This document shows, one piece after another, positions 18,280-28,037 of a DNA stretch of 64,000 bases. The DNA comes from Stenotrophomonas bentonitica. GTDB lineage: Bacteria; Pseudomonadota; Gammaproteobacteria; Xanthomonadales; Xanthomonadaceae. Numbering within the stretch: the stretch's first letter is position 1; every line of letters begins with the position of its first letter. Under the pieces are notes generated by a model. It was not told the DNA's origin, did no database searches, and saw only the letters and a list, made by a program, of their open reading frames with translations. The stretch lies in NCBI RefSeq assembly GCF_002887735.1, contig NZ_PKQP01000005.1, positions 186,001-250,000 on the forward strand, read 5' to 3'. Made by a program: the position numbers and the translations under genes.

Positions 18280-19539
18280 ATGTCTGCCGACGCCCCCACC
18301 ATCGTTGCACCACCGGCCACCTACGCTCAGCGCGTGGCCTTCGTTTCGGAAATGGCCGGGCGCCTGCACAGCTATGGCACCACCGCGCAGCGGCTGGAGG
18401 CGGCGGTGGTCGCCCTGGCGCAGCGGCTGGACCTGGATTGCGAGCCGTGGTCGAACCCGACCGGCCTGATCCTGAGTTTCAGCGACCCCACCAAGGCTAT
18501 CGGTTCGTCGGACATCACCCGCGTGATCCGCCTGGCCCCCGGCGAAAACGATCTGCATAAACTCAGCATCGCCGACCAGATCACCGATGCGGTGGCCAAC
18601 GGCACCATGAGCATCGCGCAGGGGCATACCGCGCTGCGGCAGCTGGACAAGGACCCCGGGCGCTGGGGCAAGGTCCGCACGATTCTCTCCTACAGCCTCG
18701 GCGCGGCCGGCGTGGCCGGGCTGTGGAAACTGCCGTGGCTGGATATCGCCACCGCCGGCGTGATCGGCCTGCTGATCGGCGTCATGGGCATGTACACCGA
18801 CCGCCGCCCGGCCACGCGCGAGGCCAACGAAGCCCTGGCGGCGCTGCTTGCCGGTTCGGTGGCAACGCTGGTGGCCTCGTTCATCGGCGCGCTCAACCTC
18901 AATACGGTGATCATCGCCTCGCTGGTGGTGCTGCTGCCCGGGATGTCGCTGACCAATGCGGTCAACGAACTGGCCAGCCAGCACTGGGTCTCGGGGACGG
19001 CACGCTTCGCCGGTGCGGTGACCACGATTCTGAAACTGACGGTGGGCGCGGTGATCGCGGTGACCCTGTCCGGCATCGTCGGGCTGGAACCACTGGTGCG
19101 CGCGTCGCGTCCACAGGCCGATTGGGTCGAGTGGGGTGCGTTGCTGCTGGCCGCCTTCGCGTTCGCGATGCTGTTCAAAGCCAACCGGCGCGATTTTCCG
19201 TGGGTGATGGCCGCGGCGGTGGCCGGCTATGCGATTTCAAAATTCGCGGGCCAGGCGTGGGGCATACCGGCCGGCATTTTCATGTCGGCGATGCTGCTCA
19301 CGGCCGCAGGCAACCTGTTTGGTCGCCTGGCGCAGCGCCCGGGCGCGATCATCCGCTTGCCCGGCATCATCATGCTGGTGCCCGGCAGTACCAGCCTGCG
19401 TGGCGTGCTGACCCTGGTCCAGCAGCAGGACATGAGCGCCGGCCAGACCGTGCTGATGACCGTGCTCAACGTGGTGATGGCACTGGTGGCCGGGCTGCTG
19501 TTCGGCAATCTGCTGATCCCGGCACGCAAGAATCTTTGA
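18280..19539 (+). CDS. ThrE-family threonine/serine exporter
   Basis: The protein of about 419 residues (start MSADAPTIVAPP; the frame is open from 18154 but upstream residues look untranslated) combines an N-terminal ThrE domain (FVSEMAGRLHSYGTTAQRLE, a soluble lead, then about five membrane helices) with a C-terminal DUF3815-type membrane domain (FAMLFKANRRDFPWVM, FGRLAQRPGAIIRLPGIIML). This fused arrangement is that of Corynebacterium ThrE-type exporters of threonine and serine. It diverges from the MCE operon. Transport substrate is assigned by family only. Confidence 0.88.
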   Translation: MSADAPTIVAPPATYAQRVAFVSEMAGRLHSYGTTAQRLEAAVVALAQRLDLDCEPWSNPTGLILSFSDPTKAIGSSDITRVIRLAPGENDLHKLSIADQITDAVANGTMSIAQGHTALRQLDKDPGRWGKVRTILSYSLGAAGVAGLWKLPWLDIATAGVIGLLIGVMGMYTDRRPATREANEALAALLAGSVATLVASFIGALNLNTVIIASLVVLLPGMSLTNAVNELASQHWVSGTARFAGAVTTILKLTVGAVIAVTLSGIVGLEPLVRASRPQADWVEWGALLLAAFAFAMLFKANRRDFPWVMAAAVAGYAISKFAGQAWGIPAGIFMSAMLLTAAGNLFGRLAQRPGAIIRLPGIIMLVPGSTSLRGVLTLVQQQDMSAGQTVLMTVLNVVMALVAGLLFGNLLIPARKNL

Positions 19540-19578
19540 CCGCCGCGGCCATCGCGCAGGTGTGCACCAGGAACGAAA

Positions 19579-19599
19579 ACGCCGGCGCGAGGCCGGCGT
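19579..19599 (-). terminator. Intrinsic terminator of the H-NS-type gene
   Basis: Read leftward, the 8-bp stem ACGCCGGC / GCCGGCGT with a five-base loop is followed by TTTTCGTT. It lies between the convergent thrE and hns genes, 28 bases beyond the hns stop codon. Confidence 0.7.
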
Positions 19600-19626
19600 G
19601 TCCATGTGCGTCAGTAACTGACCGGC

Positions 19627-20004
19627 TTACTTCTTGATCAGGAACTCTTCGACCTTCTTGCCCTTGGCGGTATGCGCGGCCAGCCAGCGCGGCTGCTTGC
19701 CACGGCCGGTCCAGGTTTCCTTCGGGTTGGCCGGATTGCGGTACTTCGGGGCCACCTTGCCAAGCTTGCGCACGGCCTTGGCCGGGGCCTTGGTCGCTTT
19801 GCCCGCGGCACGACCGCGTGCGGCCGGGGCGGCGCCGCCGAACAGTTCTTCCACCGAATAGCCCTGGGCCTTGGCCAGCTTGGTCAGCTGCGCGCGGACC
19901 TTGCTGATCGCCGGACGCTTGGCCACGATGGTCTGCTGCTTCTTGGCGTTCTTGATCAGCGCGCCCAGCTCTTTGGCGGACAGGCCGCTCAGGTCAATGC
20001 TCAT
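19627..20004 (-). CDS. H-NS-type histone-like nucleoid structuring protein
   Basis: The 125-residue basic protein has an N-terminal helical oligomerisation part (LSAKELGALIKNAKKQQ), an Ala/Lys/Pro-rich linker, and a C-terminal H-NS DNA-binding domain with RNPANPKETWTGRGKQPRW, matching the TWTGRGRxPxW AT-hook-like core. Such proteins bind AT-rich DNA and silence horizontally acquired genes; the AT-rich O-antigen genes at the left edge are the type of target (inference). The gene has its own terminator and an AT-rich upstream region. The family is secure; whether it is the main H-NS of the cell is not. Confidence 0.92.
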   Translation of the reverse strand: MSIDLSGLSAKELGALIKNAKKQQTIVAKRPAISKVRAQLTKLAKAQGYSVEELFGGAAPAARGRAAGKATKAPAKAVRKLGKVAPKYRNPANPKETWTGRGKQPRWLAAHTAKGKKVEEFLIKK

Positions 20005-20125
20005 CTACTACTCCGCAATATATTAAGGACAGGGTGAGCCGGTCCTTGGCATCGGAAACAGCATACATTCTCTTTTGCGAAATACACAAACAAACCGGAG
20101 ATATTGAAACCGGGTCCGCCATTGA

Positions 20126-20152
20126 AAAGGCCGGGTTATTCACCCGGCCTTT
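20126..20152 (-). terminator. Intrinsic terminator of proS
   Basis: Read leftward, AAAGGCCGGGT / ACCCGGCCTTT (11-bp stem, five-base loop) is followed by a short T-run. It starts five bases beyond the proS stop codon. Confidence 0.85.
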
Positions 20153-20156
20153 GTCA

Positions 20157-21848
20157 TTACTGCGTCAACTTCGCCAGCAGTGCGTCCTTGTCCAGGACTT
20201 CCGCTTCGGCCGCGCTGCGCGCGCGGTACTCGAACGTGCCGGCGGCGACACCGCGTTCGGACACCACGATCCGGTGCGGCACGCCGATCAGTTCCATGTC
20301 GGCAAACATCGCGCCCGGGCGCAGGCCGCGGTCGTCCAGGGCCACGTCCAGGCCGGCGGCCTGCAGCTGTGCAAGCAGCTCGGCGGCAGTGGCCGACACG
20401 GTCTCGTCCTGCTTCGGGTTGATCATGCAGACCACTACCTGCCACGGCGCCATCGCGTCGGGCCAGATAATGCCGGCGTCGTCATGATTCTGTTCAATCG
20501 CCGCAGCCACGATGCGCGAAATGCCGATGCCGTAGCAGCCCATCGCCAATACCGCAGCCTTGCCGTTCTCGTCGAGCACGGTCGCATTCAACGCCTGCGC
20601 ATACTGGCGGCCGAGCTGGAACACGTGGCCGACCTCGATGCCGCGCGCGATTTTCAGCTCACCCCCATCGGCGGCGCGATCACCGGCCTTGGCGTTGCGG
20701 ATGTCCGCCACTTCCGGTTCGGGCAGGTCACGGCCCCAGTTGACGCCGGCGATGTGGAAACCGGCTTCGTTGGCGCCGACGACGAAATCGGCCAGCGCGG
20801 CGACGTCGCGGTCGGCGACGATGCGGATCGGCTGGGCCGGATTGAGCGGGCCGAGGAAACCGGGCTGGCTGCCCAGGTGCGTGGCGATCTCCGCCTCGCT
20901 GGCCATGCGGTAGCCCTGCAGGCCCTCGACTTTACCGAGTTTGATTTCATTGACGTCGTGATCGCCACGCACCAGCGCCAGCACGAAGCCGCCCTCGCTC
21001 ATGATCGCGATCGACTTGACCGTGCGCTCCAGGCCCAGGCCGAGCAGGGCGGCCACCGCTTCACAGGTTTTCTGCGTGGGCGTGTCGACCTTGCGCAGTG
21101 CTTCGCTGGCGGCCGGGCGCTCGCCCGGGGCCGCGGCGATGGCCGCTTCCATGTTCGCGGCGTAATCCGAGCCGGTGGAAAACACCAGCGCGTCTTCGCC
21201 GGACTCGGCGATCACGTGGAATTCCTGCGAGGCGTCGCCACCGATCGCGCCGGAGTCGGCCTGCACCATGCGGAAATCCAGGCCGAGGCGGGTGAAGATG
21301 CGGGCATAGGCCGACTTCATGTTTTCGTACTCGCGCACCAGGCACTCATCGTGCAGGTGGAAGGAGTACGCATCCTTCATCAGGAACTCGCGCGCGCGCA
21401 TCACGCCGAAACGCGGGCGGATCTCGTCGCGGAACTTGGTCTGGATCTGGAAGAAATTGACCGGCAGCTGCTTGTAGCTGGACAGCTCCTGGCGCGCGAA
21501 ATCGGCAGCGGCCTCTTCGGCAGTCGGGCTGTAGCAGAAGACCTGCTCCTTGCGGTCCTTGATCTTCAGCAGCTGCGGGCCGAACTTTTCCCAGCGGCCG
21601 GTGGCTTCCCACAGTTCCTTGGGCTGGAGGGTCGGAATCTGGAATTCCACCGCGCCGGCACGCTCCATTTCCTCACGCACGATGCGCTCGACCTTGCGCA
21701 GCACGCGCAGGCCCAGCGGCGACCAGGTGTACAGCCCCGAGGCCAGCTTGCGGATCATGCCCGCGCGCAGCATCAAGCGGTGGCTGGTCAGCTCCGCGTC
21801 GCTGGGGGTTTCCTTGGTGGTGTGCAGGTGGAACTGGGAGAGGCGCAT
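20157..21848 (-). CDS. proS: Prolyl-tRNA synthetase
   Basis: This 563-residue class II aminoacyl-tRNA synthetase of the bacterial (ProS1) type begins [20 protein letters not shown]. It shows motif 1 (around [15 protein letters not shown]), motif 2 ([21 protein letters not shown] shown as [10 protein letters not shown] then [12 protein letters not shown]), the YbaK-like editing insertion (about 235-390), motif 3 ([14 protein letters not shown]), and the C-terminal anticodon-binding domain. It charges tRNA-Pro with proline. Full length, with terminator downstream. Confidence 0.98.
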   Translation of the reverse strand: MRLSQFHLHTTKETPSDAELTSHRLMLRAGMIRKLASGLYTWSPLGLRVLRKVERIVREEMERAGAVEFQIPTLQPKELWEATGRWEKFGPQLLKIKDRKEQVFCYSPTAEEAAADFARQELSSYKQLPVNFFQIQTKFRDEIRPRFGVMRAREFLMKDAYSFHLHDECLVREYENMKSAYARIFTRLGLDFRMVQADSGAIGGDASQEFHVIAESGEDALVFSTGSDYAANMEAAIAAAPGERPAASEALRKVDTPTQKTCEAVAALLGLGLERTVKSIAIMSEGGFVLALVRGDHDVNEIKLGKVEGLQGYRMASEAEIATHLGSQPGFLGPLNPAQPIRIVADRDVAALADFVVGANEAGFHIAGVNWGRDLPEPEVADIRNAKAGDRAADGGELKIARGIEVGHVFQLGRQYAQALNATVLDENGKAAVLAMGCYGIGISRIVAAAIEQNHDDAGIIWPDAMAPWQVVVCMINPKQDETVSATAAELLAQLQAAGLDVALDDRGLRPGAMFADMELIGVPHRIVVSERGVAAGTFEYRARSAAEAEVLDKDALLAKLTQ

Positions 21849-21945
21849 CGTCGGCTTCGCTGAACGGCAGAAGCCGATATTCTGCCAGTCCGGCCGCCGC
21901 GATGGGTGCTGGCGGTGGTTTTTGGCCCTTGCGGGGACCGGCGGC

Positions 21946-22320
21946 TCAGGCCTTGGGCGTGCAGTACGCCTGGATGGCGGCCTCGGCCAGGGTCCTCTGG
22001 GCGCTGCGCTGCGCGTCGGTCAGGGCGGTATCGGCCTTGCCGTCGCCATCGGTGTCCTGCATGACCTTGCCTGGCCCATCGAGCAGGACGATATTGCCGC
22101 GGGCGGTGGTGCAGTCGCTGTTCTCGGCCGGGGCGGCCGCCGCCTCGCGCGGGGCCGGGTCGCGGTGTTGGACCTGGCGGGCCTCGTATTTCTGCCCGGT
22201 GGGCGGCTTCTCCGAATACTGGGTCACGCCATGGGCGTCTTTCCACTTATAGACGTTGCCGGCACTGGCCGTCGCACTGGCGAGCAGCAGCAGGGCGCTC
22301 AGACGGGACAGGGCACGCAT
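21946..22320 (-). CDS. DUF4124-domain exported protein
   Basis: Starting at [14 protein letters not shown], the 124-residue product has a cleavable signal peptide (ATASA) and then the DUF4124 signature: [18 protein letters not shown], the W-x-D-x-x-G-x-x-x-Y/F-S-D/E-x-P-P pattern. Two cysteines ([15 protein letters not shown]) lie in the mature part. The family is periplasmic and of unknown role. An in-frame start 39 bases upstream exists but would put a poor N-terminus before the signal peptide. It lies 97 bases ahead of proS on the same strand. Confidence 0.85.
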   Translation of the reverse strand: MRALSRLSALLLLASATASAGNVYKWKDAHGVTQYSEKPPTGQKYEARQVQHRDPAPREAAAAPAENSDCTTARGNIVLLDGPGKVMQDTDGDGKADTALTDAQRSAQRTLAEAAIQAYCTPKA

Positions 22321-22455
22321 GGCGACTCCGGAGACGGGGCAGAAGCGCGATTGCAGCACCCCGGGCCGGCGCTGGCAAGCCGATCACGGCAGCAATGGCA
22401 GGGCGCGGCGCGCTGGCACTGCCCCAAAGGGCACCGCAGCCACTAAACTGGCCGC

Positions 22456-23235
22456 ATGGATCAACTGAAACCCCCGCCGCGCTCGCGCAGCATCTACCTG
22501 CTGCCCAACCTGTTCACCACCGCAGGCCTGTTCGCCGGCTTCTACGCGATCATCGCCGCGGCCAACGGCGACTTCGTCAATGCCGCCATCGCCGTGTTCG
22601 TCGCGGCGGTCATGGACGGCCTGGACGGCCGCGTGGCCCGGCTGACCGGGACCAGCAGCGAATTCGGCGTGCAGTACGACTCGCTGGCCGACCTGGTCAG
22701 CTTCGGCATGGCCCCGGCCCTGGTGATGTACCACTGGTCGCTGTCCTGGCTGAAGTTCGACGACCCGGTACTCGGCCGCGTCGGCTGGGCGGTCGCCTTC
22801 CTGTATGCCGCCTGCGCCGCGTTGCGCCTGGCCCGCTTCAATACCCAGGTCACGGTGGTCGACAAGCGCTGGTTCATCGGGCTGGCCAGCCCGGCTGCCG
22901 CCGGCCTGATGATGTCCTTCGTCTGGGCCTTCGCCGATGGCAACCTGGGCTGGGACGGCAACCAGCTGCGCTACGTCGCCCTCGGCGTGACCCTGGTCTC
23001 GGCCCTGCTGATGGTCAGCCGGATCCGCTTCTGGAGCTTCAAGGGCAGTGGCGAGAAAGGGCCGCGCGCGGACCGCGTGCCGTTCCTGGCGCTGGCCCTG
23101 GTGCCGATCGCCATCGCGATCATGGTCATCGATCTGCCGCGCGTGCTGTTCGCGGTGGGCCTGGTGTATGCCCTGTCCGGCCCGTGCTACTGGGTGTGGC
23201 AACGCACCCGCAGGCCGGTCGAGCCGAACGCGTGA
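22456..23235 (+). CDS. pssA: CDP-diacylglycerol--serine O-phosphatidyltransferase
   Basis: A 259-residue membrane enzyme with the CDP-alcohol phosphatidyltransferase motif DGLDGRVARLTGTSSEFG followed by VQYDSLAD (D-G-x2-D-G-x2-A-R-x8-G-x3-D-x3-D) near residues 55-77, and about seven membrane helices. It makes phosphatidylserine, the precursor of phosphatidylethanolamine, at the inner membrane. It belongs to the type II (Bacillus/Helicobacter-like) PssA group, as expected for xanthomonads, not the peripheral E. coli type. Its stop overlaps the GTG start of the next gene (GTGA). Confidence 0.95.
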   Translation: MDQLKPPPRSRSIYLLPNLFTTAGLFAGFYAIIAAANGDFVNAAIAVFVAAVMDGLDGRVARLTGTSSEFGVQYDSLADLVSFGMAPALVMYHWSLSWLKFDDPVLGRVGWAVAFLYAACAALRLARFNTQVTVVDKRWFIGLASPAAAGLMMSFVWAFADGNLGWDGNQLRYVALGVTLVSALLMVSRIRFWSFKGSGEKGPRADRVPFLALALVPIAIAIMVIDLPRVLFAVGLVYALSGPCYWVWQRTRRPVEPNA

Positions 23236-23714
23236 GCGGGCAGGCGCTGCCGCCATTGTGGTCGCCGGCGCAGCAGTCCTGGCTGCAGGCCATGGGCTAC
23301 ACGGTGTTCGTCGACGGCAGTGTCGCGCCCGAGGCGGTGGTGATGCCGGAGATCGAGCTGCGCGCGGCCCCGGTGGCCGAGCCGCCGGTGCCCGTACGCC
23401 CCGCACGGCCGGCGCCATCGGCGGACGCGCCCGCACCGGTACGGCGCAGTGCCCCGCGCACGGTGGAAGCAGGCGCGCCCAGCAGCCCGCCGGCCGCGAC
23501 ACCCGTGCGCGCGAGCGGTGGCCGCCGCGCCGCGGTGCGGATGCCTGATCGCCTGCAGATCGCGCTGCTGCGTGCCTCCGGCTGCAACCCTGCCGAACCG
23601 GATACCCAGGCCTTGATGGCCAGCTGGAACCTGGATGAACTGCGCGGCAGTGCGGCCGCCAAGCGTGCGTTGTGGCCGCAGTTGCGTGCCCTGCGCAGGA
23701 AGAACCGCCCGTGA
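23232..23714 (+). CDS. Probable divergent DNA polymerase III psi subunit (HolD-like)
   Basis: The 160-residue product begins VSGQALPPLWSPAQQSWLQA with a GTG start overlapping pssA, and ends in a GTGA overlap with rimI. Two ends look structured. The N-terminal helix SWLQAMGYTVFVDG resembles the psi WQLQQLGI-type opening. The C-terminal MASWNLDELRGSAAAKRALW resembles the psi ending (L-x-x-L-R-x-x-x-x-A-R-A-A-L-W). The middle (about 50-105) is a Pro/Ala/Arg-rich, probably disordered linker. In enterobacteria holD also sits directly upstream of rimI. I recall the E. coli sequence from memory and could not align it, so this is a reasoned guess. Alternative: an unrelated small protein. Confidence 0.5.
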   Translation: MSGQALPPLWSPAQQSWLQAMGYTVFVDGSVAPEAVVMPEIELRAAPVAEPPVPVRPARPAPSADAPAPVRRSAPRTVEAGAPSSPPAATPVRASGGRRAAVRMPDRLQIALLRASGCNPAEPDTQALMASWNLDELRGSAAAKRALWPQLRALRRKNRP

Positions 23715-24208
23715 GCGCGGTGAGCTCGCCACGGCCGTTGTCGCTGCGCGCGCTGCGCGAAAGCGACCTCAATGCGGTGATGGCGATCGAGGTGCGCGGG
23801 TATCCGTACCCGTGGACCCGCGGCATCTTCCAGGATTGCCTGCGTGCCGGTTATCCCGGCCTGGCGATGGAAGAGGACGGCCTGCTGATGGGCTACGGCC
23901 TGCTCAGCATCGCCGCCGATGAAGCCCATATCCTCAATATCTGCGTGGACCCGCTGTGCCAGTCGCGCGGCCACGGCCGGCATCTGCTGCGCGCGCTGGT
24001 GAAGCTGGCCCGCGACCACGGCGCGCACCGCGTGTTCCTGGAAGTGCGCCCGTCCAATGCCCCGGCGGTGGCGCTGTACCACAGCGAGGGCTTCAACGAG
24101 ATCGGCCGCCGGCCGCGCTATTACCCCGCCCGCGAGGGGCGCGAGGACGCGCTGGTGATGGCCATCGAACTGGTCGACGACGATATCCAGGTGATGCCGC
24201 CGCTCTGA
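23711..24208 (+). CDS. rimI: Ribosomal protein S18-alanine N-acetyltransferase
   Basis: A GNAT acetyltransferase of 165 residues from the overlapping GTG. It has the acetyl-CoA loop CQSRGHGRHLLRAL (Q/R-x-x-G-x-G/A), the RimI-type AHILNICVDP strand before it, and the LEVRPSNAPAVALYHSEGF segment with the conserved NxxAxxLY motif. RimI acetylates the N-terminal alanine of ribosomal protein S18. It ends the pssA-holD-like-rimI run of three coupled genes; a REP pair begins ten bases after its stop. Confidence 0.93.
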   Translation: MSAVSSPRPLSLRALRESDLNAVMAIEVRGYPYPWTRGIFQDCLRAGYPGLAMEEDGLLMGYGLLSIAADEAHILNICVDPLCQSRGHGRHLLRALVKLARDHGAHRVFLEVRPSNAPAVALYHSEGFNEIGRRPRYYPAREGREDALVMAIELVDDDIQVMPPL

Positions 24209-24217
24209 CGTCCCGAT

Positions 24218-24310
24218 GTAGAGCCACCCCATGGGTGGCTGCTGTTCGATCCGGCCCGTACGGGGTGTGGCTGTCGGAGACAGGCGCAGCCACCCATGGG
24301 GTGGCTCTAC
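24218..24310. repeat. GTAG-type REP pair (SMAG-like REPIN)
   Basis: Left unit GTAG-A-GCCACCC-CAT-GGGTGGC-TG (24218-24241) and its exact reverse complement (24287-24310) flank a 45-base spacer. Each unit is a hairpin. The outer CTAC on the right contributes the stop codon of the leftward EamA-family gene: CTA on this strand is TAG on the other. Confidence 0.88.
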
Positions 24311-25134
24311 GTGATCCGCAGCACCACTGCCCCGAGCACGATCAGGCCGGCGGCGATCCAGCGTTGGCGGGTGACCCGTTCGTGCAGGATCCAGGCCGAG
24401 ATCAGGATGCCGAACAGGATCGAGGTTTCGCGCAGCGCGGAGATCATCGCGATCGGCGCGACCGTCATGGCCCACAGCGCCAGTCCGTAGGAGACCAGCG
24501 TGCCGATGCCACCGATGATGCCGTAGCCCCAGTTGCGGCGGGCATAGTCGCGCAGCGCGCTGGCCCGGGTGCACAGCGCCCACAGTGGCAAGGGCAGGCC
24601 GGAGAGCAGGAACAGCCACAGCGTGTAGCTCACCGCAGCGCCGGAGTGGCGTGCACCCCAGCCGTCAACCAGCGTGTAGGTGGCGATGACACCGGCATTG
24701 AGCAGCGGCAACCACAGATGTTGGCGCGAGGTGCCGCGTGTCATGCACAGGATGCCCAGGCAGATCAGCCCGATGCCGGCCCAGGCGACCCACTCAAGGC
24801 GCTCACCGAGGAACAGTGTGCTGACCAGCGCGACGAGGATGGGCGCGCAGCCCCGCATCAGCGGGTAGGACGCGCTCATCTCGGTCAGCTGGTAGGTGCG
24901 GGCGACCAGCAGGTAATACCCGACCTGGAGCAGTGTGGAGGTCGCCAGCCACGGCCAGCTCTGCGGCGCGGGTACGGGCAGGAACGGCAGGCCGATCGCG
25001 GCGATCACCGCCGCCGAGCCGGTGACCAGCAGCGTGGTCATCAGCTTGTCCGTGCCGCGTTTGACGATCGCGTTCCAGCTGGCATGCAGCAGGGCGGCGA
25101 ACAGCACGATGCAGAAGATGGACAGCGACATCAT
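24307..25134 (-). CDS. EamA/DMT-family membrane transporter
   Basis: A 275-residue protein with ten predicted membrane helices in two EamA halves, for example FLGERLEWVAWAGIGLICLG ending the first and the ILHERVTRQRWIAAGLIVLG stretch ending the second. The repeated E-R-x3-x-x-W-x-A/G pattern is typical of drug/metabolite (DMT) transporters. Substrate cannot be inferred. Its TAG stop codon lies wholly within the GTAG of a REP unit, so the present C-terminus (VLRIT) was probably set by the repeat. It stands between two REP pairs, downstream of valS on the same strand. Confidence 0.88.
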   Translation of the reverse strand: MMSLSIFCIVLFAALLHASWNAIVKRGTDKLMTTLLVTGSAAVIAAIGLPFLPVPAPQSWPWLATSTLLQVGYYLLVARTYQLTEMSASYPLMRGCAPILVALVSTLFLGERLEWVAWAGIGLICLGILCMTRGTSRQHLWLPLLNAGVIATYTLVDGWGARHSGAAVSYTLWLFLLSGLPLPLWALCTRASALRDYARRNWGYGIIGGIGTLVSYGLALWAMTVAPIAMISALRETSILFGILISAWILHERVTRQRWIAAGLIVLGAVVLRIT

Positions 25135-25143
25135 CGGCCCAAG

Positions 25144-25212
25144 GTGGAGCCACCCATGGGTGGCTGCGCGTCATCCCGCCCCGGAAGGCAGCCACGCATG
25201 GCGTGGCACTAC
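25144..25212. repeat. GTAG-type REP pair, left unit degenerate
   Basis: The right unit (25189-25212) ends in CTAC with CAGCCACGC-AT-GGCGTGGC; the left unit (25144-25166) begins GTGG instead of GTAG, then AGCCACCCATGGGTGGCTG. It fills the gap between the valS stop and the EamA-gene start, both on the minus strand. Confidence 0.8.
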
Positions 25213-25225
25213 CTCCCCCCAGCGC

Positions 25226-27994
25226 TTACAGCTTCGCGCGCTGCGAGCGCAGGCCATCCAGCTGGGCGGTCCATTCGACCAGGCGCACGCGCTCCTGCTC
25301 GACCACGGCCGCCGGCACCTTGTCGGTGAACTTGGCCAGCTTGGTCTCGCTCTTTTCCTTCTCCGATTCCACCCGGGCGATTTCCTTGTCCAGGCGCGCG
25401 CGTTCGGCGCCCAGATCGACCAGGCCCTCCAGCGGCACCAGCAGGGTGAGATCGCCCACGATCGCAGCGGCGGCCGGCGGCGTGTCGCTGCCGTTGGCCA
25501 GCCATTCGATGCGCTCCAGCTTGAGCAGGAACGACAGCGACGAGGTGAAACGGGTCATGCGCGCGCGGTCGTCGTCGTTGCCACCCTGCAGCAGCAGCGG
25601 CACCAGCTTGGACGGCGGCACGTTCAACTCGCTGCGCACGCGGCGCAGCGCGTTGACCATCGACTTCAGCCATTCCACGTCGGCTTCGGCACGGGCGAAA
25701 TCACCCGCGAACTCCTCGGCGGTCGGGTACGGACGCAGCGAGATGGTGTCGCCGGTGATGCCCAGGCGCGGGGCGACCTGGCGCCACAACTGCTCGGTGA
25801 CGAACGGGGTCAGCGGGTGCAGCAGGCGCAGCAGCGCTTCGAGCACGTACAGCAGGGTGTGGCGGGTGCTGTTGGCGTCATCGGCGTCGGCACCGTTGAG
25901 GGCCGGCTTGGTCAGTTCCAGGAACCAATCGCAGAACTCGTTCCAGGCGAATTCGTACAGGCACTGCGCCAGCAGATCGAAGCGGTAGTTGGCGTAATGC
26001 GTCTGGGCTTCGGCCGAGACCGCGGCCAGGCGCGCCAGAATCCAGCGCTCGGCATCGGTACGCGGCTGCGGCACGCCGGTGAAGCTGCTGCCCTCGGTGT
26101 TCATCAGGGTGAAGCGGCTGGCGTTCCACAGCTTGTTGCAGAAGTTCTTGTAGCCCTCGGCGCGGTTCATGTCGAACTTGATATCGCGGCCGTGGGTGGC
26201 CAGCGCGGCGATGGTGAAGCGCAGCGCATCGGCACCGTGGGCGATGATGCCCTCGGGGAATTCGCGGCGGGTCGCCTTCTCGATCTTCGGCGCGTCCTTG
26301 GGCTTCATCAGGCCGGTGGTGCGCTTGGCGACCAGGTCCTCGATGGAGATGCCATCGATGATGTCCAGCGGGTCGAGCACGTTGCCCTTGGACTTGGACA
26401 TCTTCTGGCCCTGCGCATCGCGGATCAGGCCGGTGATGTAGACGTCCTTGAACGGAATCTTCCCGGTGAAGCTGTCGGTGGCCATGATCATGCGGGCCAC
26501 CCAGAAGAAGATGATGTCGAACCCGGTGATCAGCACCGACGACGGCAGGTAGCGCTCGAAACCGCGCGCGTCCATCGCCTGCTCGTTCGGCCAGCCCAGC
26601 GTGGAGAACGGCCACAGCTGCGAGGAGAACCAGGTCTCCAGCACGTCGCTGTCCTGGTGCAGGGCGACATCGGCGGCAAGATTGTTCTTCGCGCGGGCCT
26701 CGGCTTCATCACGGCCGACATAGCAGTTGCCCGCGTCGTCGAACCACGCCGGAATGCGGTGGCCCCACCACAGCTGGCGGCTGATGCACCAATCCTGGAT
26801 GTTCTCCATCCAGTGGCGGTAGGTGTTGATCCAGTTGGCCGGGACGAACTGGATGCCGCCGTTCTCGACCAGCTCCAGGCCGCGCTTGGCCAGCACGTCC
26901 ATCTTCACGAACCACTGGTCGGTCAGGTACGGCTCGATCACCTGCTGGGTGCGATCGCCACGCGGCACCTGCAGCTTGTGTGCACGGGTCTCGACCAGGA
27001 TGCCCAGGTCTTCCAGCTCGGCCAGGATCACCTTGCGCGCCTCGTAACGGTCCAGCCCGCGGTACTTCTCCGGGGCGTTGTCGTTGATCGCCGCGTCCGG
27101 GGTGAACAGGTTGATCATCGGCAGGTTGTGGCGCAGGCCGACCTGGTAATCGTTGAAATCGTGGGCGGGGGTCACCTTGACCACGCCGGTACCGAACTCG
27201 CGGTCGACGTAATCATCGGCGATCACCGGAATCTCGCGATCGGTCAGCGGCAGCTTCACCTTCTTGCCGATCAGGTGCGCGTAGCGCTCATCGTCCGGGT
27301 GCACCATCACCGCGGTGTCGCCCAGCATGGTTTCCGGGCGGGTGGTGGCCACGGTCAGGGTGCCGCTGCCATCGGCCAGCGGGTAGCTGATCGACCACAG
27401 GAAGCCGTCTTCCTCCACGCTCTCCACTTCCAGATCGGAAATGGCGGTCTTCAGCACCGGATCCCAGTTGACCAGGCGCTGGCCACGGTAGATCAGGCCC
27501 TGCTCGTGCCAGCGCACGAAGGCCTCGATCACCGCTTCGGACGGCTGCGGGTCCATGGTGAAGGTGCTGCGCGACCAGTCGCTGGAGGTGCCCAGGCGGC
27601 GCATCTGGCGTTCGATGGTGTCACCGGACTGCGCCTTCCACTCCCACACCTTTTCGATGAAGCCGTCGCGGCCCAGCGAATCGCGGGTTTCGCCCTGGCC
27701 GGCCAGCGCCAGGTTGCGCGACACCACCATTTCGGTGGCGATGCCGGCGTGGTCGGTACCCACCTGCCACAAGGTGTCGTAGCCGCGCATGCGGTGGTAG
27801 CGCACCAGCGCATCCATCAGGGTCTGCTGGAAGGCATGGCCCATGTGCAGCGTACCGGTCACGTTCGGCGGCGGCAGCAGGATGGTGTACGGCTCGCCCT
27901 TGCCGGACGGCTTGAAATGGCCGGCCTTCTCCCACGCGTCGTACAACGCGGTTTCAAAGGTTTTCGGGTCGTAGCTGGAGGCGAGTTGGGTCAT
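25226..27994 (-). CDS. valS: Valyl-tRNA synthetase
   Basis: This 922-residue class I synthetase has the HIGH motif as [11 protein letters not shown] (near 47-57), the KMSKS motif as [14 protein letters not shown] (near 530), the CP1 editing domain, and a C-terminal coiled coil rich in E/K/R (about 860-915) that binds tRNA-Val. It starts [19 protein letters not shown]. It is the third conserved gene of the leftward pepA-holC-valS unit. No anomalies. Confidence 0.98.
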   Translation of the reverse strand: MTQLASSYDPKTFETALYDAWEKAGHFKPSGKGEPYTILLPPPNVTGTLHMGHAFQQTLMDALVRYHRMRGYDTLWQVGTDHAGIATEMVVSRNLALAGQGETRDSLGRDGFIEKVWEWKAQSGDTIERQMRRLGTSSDWSRSTFTMDPQPSEAVIEAFVRWHEQGLIYRGQRLVNWDPVLKTAISDLEVESVEEDGFLWSISYPLADGSGTLTVATTRPETMLGDTAVMVHPDDERYAHLIGKKVKLPLTDREIPVIADDYVDREFGTGVVKVTPAHDFNDYQVGLRHNLPMINLFTPDAAINDNAPEKYRGLDRYEARKVILAELEDLGILVETRAHKLQVPRGDRTQQVIEPYLTDQWFVKMDVLAKRGLELVENGGIQFVPANWINTYRHWMENIQDWCISRQLWWGHRIPAWFDDAGNCYVGRDEAEARAKNNLAADVALHQDSDVLETWFSSQLWPFSTLGWPNEQAMDARGFERYLPSSVLITGFDIIFFWVARMIMATDSFTGKIPFKDVYITGLIRDAQGQKMSKSKGNVLDPLDIIDGISIEDLVAKRTTGLMKPKDAPKIEKATRREFPEGIIAHGADALRFTIAALATHGRDIKFDMNRAEGYKNFCNKLWNASRFTLMNTEGSSFTGVPQPRTDAERWILARLAAVSAEAQTHYANYRFDLLAQCLYEFAWNEFCDWFLELTKPALNGADADDANSTRHTLLYVLEALLRLLHPLTPFVTEQLWRQVAPRLGITGDTISLRPYPTAEEFAGDFARAEADVEWLKSMVNALRRVRSELNVPPSKLVPLLLQGGNDDDRARMTRFTSSLSFLLKLERIEWLANGSDTPPAAAAIVGDLTLLVPLEGLVDLGAERARLDKEIARVESEKEKSETKLAKFTDKVPAAVVEQERVRLVEWTAQLDGLRSQRAKL

Positions 27995-28037
27995 GCGGGA
28001 ACCAGGATCGAATACGGAAGGTGGGGGTGCCGGAAGC

